Positions 45,526 to 52,518 of a DNA stretch of 64,000 bases are shown here, piece by piece. Under the pieces are notes generated by a model. The model was not told where the DNA came from and did not search any database. It saw only the letters and a program-made list of their open reading frames with translations. Origin of the DNA: a bacterium (lineage in GTDB: Bacteria; Bacteroidota; Bacteroidia; Flavobacteriales_D; Crocinitomicaceae); the NCBI GenBank assembly GCA_024742305.1, contig JANSYQ010000012.1, forward strand, positions 1 through 64,000, in the 5' to 3' direction. Each line of letters begins with the position of its first letter. Positions within the stretch are counted from its first letter, which is position 1. The position numbers and the translations under genes were made by a program.

Positions 45526-46206
45526 ATGAAACGGAAATGGCTACTTCTTGTAATGCTAATTGCGGTAACCGCTTGTAAAAAGCAGCAATTAAAGCAACCA
45601 ACAGATGTTTCCTTTAGCGTAGACATCAATCGAAATGCTAGTAATAATGGGAATTTGATATTTGAAAGTGGATACATCCTCCTGTCTTCCTTTGATGTAG
45701 AAGGTGAAAGACAGGAAGGTGATCCGATTGCCTTTTCGCGCAGCTTTTCGAACGGATTACTCGTTAATTTTGACGCTACTGGCGTTATAGGCGACCTGAA
45801 CTTCGATATCCCCCAAGGCGTGTACACGGAATTGAGGGTTCGATTTGCCACTTTCGATGATAACGGCGACGCGACCATTACAGTGAATGGTTCGTTTACC
45901 AACAGCCAGGGAACCGATGTTCCAATCCGTTTTGAGTTCATGTCCTCTGAAACTTTTGAGATTAGTGGTGAAGACGACGTAAACTCCGGTGTCGTAGTAT
46001 TGGACGCCGATATGCCTTCCAGTGCAATTATTCGACTCGACCCTATTTATTGGTTCGATATTCTAACAACCAATCAGTTGGAAAATGCCAACTTGGTTGA
46101 TGTTAATGGTGTTCAAACCATACTAATCAACGAGAGCAATAACGATAACCTGTACGATTTACTTGCCGATCGTGTTGATGAATCGACTGAAGCCGTTTTT
46201 AATTAG
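45526..46206 (+). CDS. Hypothetical lipoprotein upstream of the ECF sigma factor
   Basis: 226 aa from the ATG at 45526. LIAVTACKKQQ is a lipobox with Cys17. The mature protein is acidic and beta-rich (SFSVDINRN, TELRVRFATFDDNGDATITVNG, PIRFEFMSSETFEI), probably a beta-sandwich. I recognise no family with confidence. Its TAG stop at 46204-46206 is directly followed by the sigma-factor frame, so it is almost certainly in the same operon and may be involved in the same signal. Confidence 0.72.
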   Translation: MKRKWLLLVMLIAVTACKKQQLKQPTDVSFSVDINRNASNNGNLIFESGYILLSSFDVEGERQEGDPIAFSRSFSNGLLVNFDATGVIGDLNFDIPQGVYTELRVRFATFDDNGDATITVNGSFTNSQGTDVPIRFEFMSSETFEISGEDDVNSGVVVLDADMPSSAIIRLDPIYWFDILTTNQLENANLVDVNGVQTILINESNNDNLYDLLADRVDESTEAVFN

Positions 46207-46208
46207 TC

Positions 46209-46757
46209 ATCGAAAACTATACTAACATATCGGATGAAGAGCTTGTAAGCGCCTGTCTCAATAATGTTCGAGAAGCTCAGGAAGCGTTTTATCGAAAGTT
46301 TGCCGATAAAATGTTCTCCGTTTGCAAGTACTATGCAGAGGACCGAGACGAAGCGTGCGACTTTCTTCAGGAAGGTTTCATTACGGTTTTCCGTAAACTT
46401 GATCGATACAATTTCGAAGGCTCGCTTGAAGGTTGGATTCGTAGAATCGTTGTAAATACTGCACTCCAAGAAATACGCAAGAAGAAAGTATTTCAGGAGC
46501 ATTACAACTTGATCAAAATTGAACAGGAAGAGCTTTACAAAGAAGATGTTAGTACCTCTGAGCTGAATCCTAAAGACATTATTCAATGGGTAAATGAACT
46601 TCCGAAAAAAGCAGGGTTGATCATGAAACTCTATGCGATTGAAGGATATACACATCCTGAAATCGCGGAGATACTAGACGTTAGCGTCGGTACTTCAAAA
46701 TCTCAATTGAACAGAGCTAGAGCTCTATTAAAAGCAAAAATGAACGCGCAAGGATGA
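46209..46757 (+). CDS. ECF RNA polymerase sigma factor with non-standard start
   Basis: The track gives 148 aa from ATG 46311, but the conserved sigma region 2 begins before it. Reading back in frame gives (I)ENYTNISDEELVSACLNN and AFYRKFADKMFSVC, typical of ECF N-termini, until a TAA at 46200. There is no ATG, GTG or TTG between 46203 and 46311, so I set the start at ATC 46209 (182 aa); ATA 46227 is the alternative. Region 2 includes DEACDFLQEGFITVFRKLD, and region 4 includes HPEIAEILDVSVGTSKSQLNRARALL, a helix-turn-helix. Its last codons overlap the anti-sigma start (ATGA). Confidence 0.85.
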   Translation: MENYTNISDEELVSACLNNVREAQEAFYRKFADKMFSVCKYYAEDRDEACDFLQEGFITVFRKLDRYNFEGSLEGWIRRIVVNTALQEIRKKKVFQEHYNLIKIEQEELYKEDVSTSELNPKDIIQWVNELPKKAGLIMKLYAIEGYTHPEIAEILDVSVGTSKSQLNRARALLKAKMNAQG

Positions 46758-48001
46758 GCGAAGATTTGGACCATATCGTTAATGATGCGTTTGAAAACGC
46801 AGGTTCAAAGGACCGTGCTCCAGAAATGGCGTGGTCGGCCATCAGCTATGAATTGTCTCGCAGTAAAGTCGATACCGCAGTAAAGGAAAGCTTTGAAGGA
46901 CAACAGGACACCGCGCCGGAAATGGTTTGGGAACGAGTTCAGGATCAATTGGACATCGATCGCGTTTGGACACGCATCATGGGAAGAATTTACATTCAGA
47001 AACGCTTCCACTTCCTCCGATACGCCGCCGTTCTATTGATACTGTTGCTTCCCTTTCATCTAGACTTCGATTTCTTTGAATCGAACAGTGCAGAGGGAAG
47101 CGTGAGCCATCCCCATGTATCCACAGCGCCCGTGCAGCGCAATACCAATTCTAAAGAGTTCGTCCAACCGACGAACGCAACAGAAACTTCTGCGCAGAAC
47201 GCTTCGGTAAAAAACGTGTTGCCCTCTCCTACTCCCATTGAGGATATAACTTCGGACAACGGAGATGACTTGGCAACGAACAATACTCTGAAAAGATTCC
47301 AAGCGCTCCCTGGTACCTTGGCACTTGCTACATTGGAGCCGCATCGAGAAGACTTTTCAATTCCTTCATTTGAGCAGCCAAAGCCACAGCACTCTCTTGG
47401 TTTGACAATCGGAGGAATTTCTTCCTTAGAGAATACATGGATTTTGGATAATGAAACACGCGAAGGTTTTGATTCTGAGTCGCTGGTAGAGAATGAAATT
47501 GCCTTAGGGGCGAGTTACGGCGTTTTTGCGGAGTACCAGTTACGGCCGAGGCTGGCAATTACAGCTGAGTACTTATTTCAATCGCGAACGAATCAACGCA
47601 CGAATTACTACAACCATGGTACTTATACGAATAAAGTGCGTGAGATCAATCATTCCAAGTTAAGTTTGCTGCTTGGCTGGAATTCGCAACCGCATTACTT
47701 TGGCGTATCGCATAGCACAGTAGCACGATTGGGTGCTTACTATTCACGCGTGAAAAGCGATTATACCTATAACAATGGATTCCTTACAGACATAAATAGT
47801 GTGTACCAAAGAAGTGATGCTGGTTTGCGCATGGAGTTAGGGAAACGAATCTATTGGAAATCCCTCCAATTTGAAGGTGGATTGGTTGCTAATTATGGGA
47901 TGATCAATCTTGCTTCATCGAAGAGCTACATTCCGTCACACTTGAATTTCACACGACTGGTTTCTGGAGGACTTTACTTACGTGCTGGATATACGCTTTA
48001 A
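46754..48001 (+). CDS. Dual-membrane-spanning anti-sigma factor (cytosolic domain, TM helix, OM beta-barrel)
   Basis: 415 aa. Residues 1-84 are a soluble, acidic region with two repeats of APEM-x-W-x(6)-L (22-34 and 54-66), the expected sigma-binding part. One membrane helix follows (about 87-104, LRYAAVLLILLLPFHLDF). Residues 108-210 are Ser/Thr/Asn/Pro-rich and probably disordered. Residues 212-415 look like an eight-stranded outer-membrane barrel with alternating strands (GASYGVFAEYQLRPRLAITAEYLF, GGLYLRAGYTL), ending in a hydrophobic residue as barrel proteins do. From memory, such dual-membrane anti-sigma factors (Dma) were described in Bacteroides thetaiotaomicron. The start overlaps the sigma stop. 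Confidence 0.85.
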   Translation: MSEDLDHIVNDAFENAGSKDRAPEMAWSAISYELSRSKVDTAVKESFEGQQDTAPEMVWERVQDQLDIDRVWTRIMGRIYIQKRFHFLRYAAVLLILLLPFHLDFDFFESNSAEGSVSHPHVSTAPVQRNTNSKEFVQPTNATETSAQNASVKNVLPSPTPIEDITSDNGDDLATNNTLKRFQALPGTLALATLEPHREDFSIPSFEQPKPQHSLGLTIGGISSLENTWILDNETREGFDSESLVENEIALGASYGVFAEYQLRPRLAITAEYLFQSRTNQRTNYYNHGTYTNKVREINHSKLSLLLGWNSQPHYFGVSHSTVARLGAYYSRVKSDYTYNNGFLTDINSVYQRSDAGLRMELGKRIYWKSLQFEGGLVANYGMINLASSKSYIPSHLNFTRLVSGGLYLRAGYTL

Positions 48002-48011
48002 ACTTCAGCCA

Positions 48012-48920
48012 TCACTCCCAAACAAGTATTTGTCGATGACACTGGTTCCATCCAGCACTTAGTGTACCCGATAGTGCTCTCCATCTAACTTTCACTTCGT
48101 GCTGACCAGCAGAAAGTTGCTCAATACACTTTAAATTGACTTGCTTTACATCAGAAATACTAACATACTGAACAATAACCAAGTCAGTCTGAACGCCATC
48201 AACTATGAGTTCATAGTGTCCTACCGCTCCAGTTGAACTATTATAAGTACCCGGAATACTGGCTTGGATCATGACTGGTGAGTTCCCGGAAGTAAAGTTT
48301 GTCGTCATTCCTGCCATATCCGTAAAACTACTCGATGAAGTTTGAGTAGATGTATAGGTGCCGACACTATATCTAGTGCCAGTCGTAGTATCTAAAGGCA
48401 ATGTAACTGTATTACCTCCAGTACCAGATATTGAGAGATCAAGACCATTCAGTGACAAAGTCTGGATCTCATTCAAAGTATCAGAGTCAGCATCGTTAAC
48501 ATTGTCAATAATTGCAGATTCCGCTACTTTTGAATGAAGCGAATAAGGAACAGATAGAAACTCTGATGAACCAAATAAAACATAATTAGTACCACCATTT
48601 AAGTCAAGTAAGGTTTCTAAAAAGTAAGGCCCGTTTGACCAATCGATGCTACTGAAGATAAATTGTGAATTGCCTGTACCAATACTTAAATCAATCAACC
48701 CATAGGCATTACTAACGGTTGTAAAAGTCTCAGAGTATTCTATTGGTCCTATTGTGCTTCCCTGTCGAATGATAAATTGTACGCCCAAAGTTGAATTTGC
48801 AACTATTTGGTTATTAGCGTCTCGAATAACTGCTTGATATTTAAATGCCTCAGGCGATTGAGCGACTGAGAAATTTGAAAAGCTTACTAGCAATAGGATG
48901 CAGAGTGTGAATCGATTCAT
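48012..48920 (-). CDS. Hypothetical secreted beta-rich protein
   Basis: 302 aa with a signal peptide to about residue 20 (NFSVAQ). The N-terminal SPEAFKYQAVIRDANNQIVANSTLGVQFII followed by FTTVSNAYGLIDLSIGTG is a pattern seen repeatedly in Bacteroidota surface proteins, which are often annotated only as hypothetical. A middle Gly/Thr/Ser-rich part is followed by a C-terminal beta sandwich (HYELIVDGVQTDLVIVQYV, QHEVKVRWRALSG). No type IX secretion tail is seen. Function unknown; it converges on the anti-sigma gene. Confidence 0.75.
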   Translation of the reverse strand: MNRFTLCILLLVSFSNFSVAQSPEAFKYQAVIRDANNQIVANSTLGVQFIIRQGSTIGPIEYSETFTTVSNAYGLIDLSIGTGNSQFIFSSIDWSNGPYFLETLLDLNGGTNYVLFGSSEFLSVPYSLHSKVAESAIIDNVNDADSDTLNEIQTLSLNGLDLSISGTGGNTVTLPLDTTTGTRYSVGTYTSTQTSSSSFTDMAGMTTNFTSGNSPVMIQASIPGTYNSSTGAVGHYELIVDGVQTDLVIVQYVSISDVKQVNLKCIEQLSAGQHEVKVRWRALSGTLSAGWNQCHRQILVWE

Positions 48921-49145
48921 GGCGCTGAAATATTTAAGAATGAATAGTCAATAAGAGATTGACAACAAAACACTTACAAAAATAATCAGCAAACATTCTT
49001 TATTCAATAAGTACTAATACCTAAATTGATCATTGTTTAATTATCCATAAATAAGCCTTGCAATCATTTTATTCAGGTGGTTCACCCTTTATAGAGCTGA
49101 ACCTCCTTGTTCACCATAGATTGAATCTTCAGTTAAGTACACATT

Positions 49146-49802
49146 CTAATTGATTTTCCACGCAAGGTCCAATCCGAAAATGTGAAAACGATCGTTTGAT
49201 TTTTTGTTGAATTCCTGTTCCAGTCGGTAAAAAGTTCGAACATCCACTCTTTTATTGATGCGCCAGGTCAATCCAGTGTTGAAACGCCATATTCTAAACT
49301 CGTTCCTGCGATCAAGACGATAGAATATCTCTCCTGCGATAAAAGGATCTACCAATTTACTAGCATTATACTCAAACGACAATTTGTTTCTTAGATAGGA
49401 CTTGCGGCGATCACCGTCAAAAGGTGACCTGTTTTGATAGCGCAAGCGGTTCTTTACACGCAACGGAAATTTTTTCTTATCCCAGCTATAATTCAAATCT
49501 GCTGAAATTCTCCCATGGTTGTCATCATTTGGAACAAAGGTATATCTGTATGTCGGAGTAAACGAAAATCTCTTATTCATTTTCCATCTCCAACCGAATG
49601 CCGTAAAGGTATTTTTCACTGAGGAAATCCTGTCATCAAATCGAACTTGTTGCTCGAGTTCCAACCTATGCTTTTTCGCTACTTTGTACGTTACGCTTAC
49701 ACCCGACCACAACTCGTAATCTGTAGTTTGAGAGATTGCGGAAAAGGGATAAAGAATAATTCCAACAAAGAAAATTGACAAAGAGAGGTGACGTGCTTTC
49801 AT
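49146..49802 (-). CDS. DUF2490 outer-membrane beta-barrel protein
   Basis: 218 aa with a signal peptide ending near residue 24 (FSAISQ). DUF2490 is recognisable by ELWSGVSVTYKVAKKHRLELEQQVRFDD at the N-terminus. Strands rich in Arg and aromatic residues follow (RFSFTPTYRYTFVP, FPLRVKNRLRYQNRSPF, RRNEFRIWRFNTGLTWRI), ending in GLDLAWKIN. This fits a barrel of about ten strands in the outer membrane. The family has no defined function. Confidence 0.85.
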   Translation of the reverse strand: MKARHLSLSIFFVGIILYPFSAISQTTDYELWSGVSVTYKVAKKHRLELEQQVRFDDRISSVKNTFTAFGWRWKMNKRFSFTPTYRYTFVPNDDNHGRISADLNYSWDKKKFPLRVKNRLRYQNRSPFDGDRRKSYLRNKLSFEYNASKLVDPFIAGEIFYRLDRRNEFRIWRFNTGLTWRINKRVDVRTFYRLEQEFNKKSNDRFHIFGLDLAWKIN

Positions 49803-49879
49803 GCGTTACTAATTTACAATTGAACCAATGTATGTATAAGATGTCTACGAAAGGAAACGGTTGGAAAATGCCGAGGAAA

Positions 49880-49919
49880 AACCAAAAAATAAGCCCCGAA
49901 ATCATTTGACTTCGGGGCT
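49880..49919 (-). terminator. Terminator of the lipoprotein gene at 49949
   Basis: AGCCCCGAA pairs with TTCGGGGCT (9 bp, perfect) and on the minus strand a T-rich tract follows. Confidence 0.8.
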
Positions 49920-49948
49920 CACCCTATAACTTAAACTATGCGATTAGA

Positions 49949-50392
49949 TTAATCCACAGGGCTCAAAGAGTAACTTCCATCTCCGTTGAAGTCAGTGAGA
50001 ATAATAGAAACTTTCCACATCCCCTTCTTCCCTTCTTCAGAAACTCCTGCGAAAGTATCGTTTCCGCCTGCAGAACGTGTTGCATTCAATACTTCGTTAC
50101 CACGAGCGTCATAAACAATCATTTGCACAGATCCTGAACTTGTGGTGATATCAAAGTTTACTTGGGCCTTACTTTTCGTGTTATCCCAAGCAAATGAATA
50201 TTCACCTGTATCACCATTTCCCGTAAAGTCTCCGGCAGGATCACTTCCTGTTGAAGTTACAAGAACCGCACCAGAATAGGTATTGTCAATCACTTCATTG
50301 TTATCATATTTTCGGTACTTCTGACAAGATGTAAAAGCCAAAAGTCCAACAAGTGCCAGTGAGAACGTAAGTAATTTCATTGCTTTTTTCAT
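49949..50392 (-). CDS. Hypothetical lipoprotein
   Basis: 147 aa. GLLAFTSCQKY is a lipobox (Cys23). The mature part is beta-rich with GEYSFAWDNTKSKAQVNFDITTSSGSVQMIVYDARGNEVLNATRS, resembling a small C-terminal-type sandwich domain. No family is recognised. It lies between DUF2490 and a NarL-type regulator, and has its own terminator. Confidence 0.7.
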   Translation of the reverse strand: MKKAMKLLTFSLALVGLLAFTSCQKYRKYDNNEVIDNTYSGAVLVTSTGSDPAGDFTGNGDTGEYSFAWDNTKSKAQVNFDITTSSGSVQMIVYDARGNEVLNATRSAGGNDTFAGVSEEGKKGMWKVSIILTDFNGDGSYSLSPVD

Positions 50393-50557
50393 AATTCCAT
50401 TTTTGATTTACACTGAGAAGATGAGGTGAAACTTTCTAGGGTTGGAAATCGAACTATAAAATAGATTTATGAAACGAATAAGCTGAAATGGAATAAGAAA
50501 GGGAACAACCTTGACACCTCTCAAAGACGGCAAGATCTAGAATATAATCGTAAGAAA

Positions 50558-51238
50558 TTAAGAGTTTGCGTCGGACGTAAACAAAAATTTGTTCGGGGAA
50601 ATCAGGTTCGTTTTTACGGCATACATGACTATTCCCGCGGTGTTCTTAACACCCAACTTCGACATTATATTCTTTCGATGCGTATTGATCGTGTGCGAAC
50701 TCAGGAATAATTTGTCGGCAATTTGCGTATTGGTATTTCCTTCAGCGATAAGCGTAATAATTTCACTTTCTCTTTTAGAAATAAGTACCGGCTCGCACGT
50801 GAATGAATCCAGTTCGATATCGTCGATATTTAAGTTGGCTTCTTGAATGGTCTCAAGGATTTGTCCGCAGAAGAACTTGTTTTCTTTCGATGTTTCCTTA
50901 ACCGCTTCAAGAATCTCAGGGAAGGAACAGTCTTTTTTAACGTAGCTCGTTACCCCCGCACGAAGAGCATCTACAAGCACCTGTGCTGATTGCTCAGGTG
51001 TAATTGCCAATAAGTTGATTTTAGGAAACTCACGTTTGATTACGGCGATATCATCAATATCGAATCCGGCTGAAGTGAAATCCATAATGATTACGTCCAC
51101 TTCAAACGATTCTATAATATCTAACAGTTCCGGTGAATTGGCTGCTTCCCCAACAATTTCGCAATCCAACTCAGACTTCAGCAAAACGCGAATGCCCAAA
51201 CGGATTAATTCATTGGTATCTGCCAATACAATCTTCAC
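50558..51238 (-). CDS. LuxR/NarL-type response regulator
   Basis: 226 aa. Receiver domain 1-120 with the phosphoacceptor Asp53 (VIIMDFTSAGFD) and Lys104 region (SYVKKD). The usual acidic pair is reduced to Asp7 followed by Thr (VLADTNELI), which weakens Mg2+ binding. Residues about 155-215 are a LuxR-type helix-turn-helix (KRESEIITLIAEGNTNTQIADKLFLSSHTINTHRKNIMSKL). No histidine kinase is adjacent. A -7 element lies just upstream on the minus strand. Confidence 0.9.
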   Translation of the reverse strand: MKIVLADTNELIRLGIRVLLKSELDCEIVGEAANSPELLDIIESFEVDVIIMDFTSAGFDIDDIAVIKREFPKINLLAITPEQSAQVLVDALRAGVTSYVKKDCSFPEILEAVKETSKENKFFCGQILETIQEANLNIDDIELDSFTCEPVLISKRESEIITLIAEGNTNTQIADKLFLSSHTINTHRKNIMSKLGVKNTAGIVMYAVKTNLISPNKFLFTSDANS

Positions 51239-51268
51239 AAAACTTATTTAGAATTATTCTAGTTAAGA

Positions 51269-51276
51269 CAAATATA
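51269..51276 (-). promoter_or_regulatory. -7 element of the LuxR-type regulator
   Basis: On the minus strand TATATTTG matches TAnnTTTG and gives a leader of about 26 nt. Confidence 0.5.
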
Positions 51277-51298
51277 GTGCTCAAACGATTAGCTTCAT

Positions 51299-51327
51299 AA
51301 AAAAAGCCTCGAAAATATCGAGGCTTT
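51299..51327 (-). terminator. Terminator of ilvE
   Basis: AAAGCCTCGA pairs with TCGAGGCTTT around a five-base loop, with T7 on the minus strand. Confidence 0.8.
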
Positions 51328-51342
51328 ATGAACATTCGTTCG

Positions 51343-52413
51343 TTAGAATCTCAGCATCCAATTGAATTCATCTTCAATTGCACCTGATTTTAAATCCGTT
51401 AAATATTTTTTGATTTTGTTGGATGTCGTTCTTGTTTCCAGTCCTGGGAGTTCAAACAACTCGTCTCTGAAACCAATCTTGGCAACAGGAGCAATTGTCG
51501 CAGCTGTACCAGCACCAAAGGCATCGGTAAGCTTGCCGTCGCGAGCTGCTTGAACAATTTCCTCTACAGTTACTTTTCTTTCCTCTACTGGAATCCCCCA
51601 ATGTTTCGCAATCTCGACTACCGAACGCTTGGTTACTCCACGCAAAATGGTATCGGAATCTTCGGATGGGGTAATCAATTTCCCATCAATTTCAAACACT
51701 ATGTTCATAGTTCCTGACTCCTCAATGTACTTATGCTCTTTTGCATCCGTCCAAACCAATTGATGGAACCCTTTTGCTTGCGCCAATTTTGCAGGGTACA
51801 ACGAAGCCGCGTAATTTCCAGCTGTTTTTGCTCGTCCTACACCTCCTTCTGCGGCACGTGTATAGTGTTCTTCAATTTTCACGTTCACCGGCTGAGAATA
51901 ATACGCTCCAACTGGACACGTGAAAATCACGAACTTGTAATTATCTGAAGGTTTGATACCGATGAAATCGTCTGTGGCAAATAAAAATGGACGAATGTAC
52001 AAAGAGTATCCATCTTTCTGTGGCACCCAGTCGCGGTCGACATCAACTGTTCTACTGATCAGCTCTGTGAACATTCCTTCCGGAAGTACTGGCATACACA
52101 TGCGCTCGCAAGATTCAGCAAAACGCTTCTCATTCATGTCCGGACGAAAAATCATCACTTCACCATTATCATTGCGATACGCCTTCATTCCTTCAAAGAT
52201 CGACTGACCATAGTGAATTGCAGAAGTTGCTGGGTGTAATGATAAATTTCCAAATGGCATGATTTCAGGCTCCTGCCACGCACCGTTCTTGTAATCCATA
52301 ACCAACATGTGATCGGAAAAGACTTTACCGAACGGCAAATTGTCCCAATCCACCTCCGCTATTCGAGAATTCTGTGTTTTGTTGATTTTTATGGAAATAG
52401 TGTCTTTAATCAT
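51343..52413 (-). CDS. ilvE: Branched-chain amino acid aminotransferase
   Basis: 356 aa, class IV PLP enzyme of the eukaryote-like BCAT type. It transfers the amino group between glutamate and the branched-chain keto acids in the last step of Val, Leu and Ile synthesis. The PLP Lys is Lys196 in GRAKTAGNYAASLYPAK. ESGTMNIVFEI (about 233) and DTILRGVTKRSV (about 260) are cofactor and substrate blocks. A consensus promoter (TTG, 20 bp, TATCTTTG) is read on the minus strand. It stands alone, divergent from recQ. Confidence 0.95.
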   Translation of the reverse strand: MIKDTISIKINKTQNSRIAEVDWDNLPFGKVFSDHMLVMDYKNGAWQEPEIMPFGNLSLHPATSAIHYGQSIFEGMKAYRNDNGEVMIFRPDMNEKRFAESCERMCMPVLPEGMFTELISRTVDVDRDWVPQKDGYSLYIRPFLFATDDFIGIKPSDNYKFVIFTCPVGAYYSQPVNVKIEEHYTRAAEGGVGRAKTAGNYAASLYPAKLAQAKGFHQLVWTDAKEHKYIEESGTMNIVFEIDGKLITPSEDSDTILRGVTKRSVVEIAKHWGIPVEERKVTVEEIVQAARDGKLTDAFGAGTAATIAPVAKIGFRDELFELPGLETRTTSNKIKKYLTDLKSGAIEDEFNWMLRF

Positions 52414-52430
52414 ACCTTAGAAATGTGGTG

Positions 52431-52461
52431 CAAAGATACTGAGATTCTCCTATTAATCCAA
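52431..52461 (-). promoter_or_regulatory. Consensus promoter of ilvE
   Basis: On the minus strand TTG (52461-52459), a 20-bp spacer and TATCTTTG (52438-52431) match both Bacteroidota promoter elements. The leader is about 13 nt. Confidence 0.7.
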
Positions 52462-52494
52462 TAGAGTAGAGATTTTCACCTTTTTTTTATTTGT

Positions 52495-52502
52495 TAGCTT
52501 TG
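52495..52502 (+). promoter_or_regulatory. -7 element of recQ
   Basis: TAGCTTTG matches TAnnTTTG and lies 16 bases before the TTG start at 52519, giving a leader of about 11 nt. Confidence 0.5.
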
Positions 52503-52518
52503 ATCTCTCAGTAAAGAT

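Noticed and set aside
48012-48920. Phage tail-fibre-like protein
   Set aside because: The beta-rich, Gly/Thr repeat middle suggests it superficially, but a signal peptide and the Bacteroidota-type N-terminus point to a secreted host protein, and no phage genes are near.
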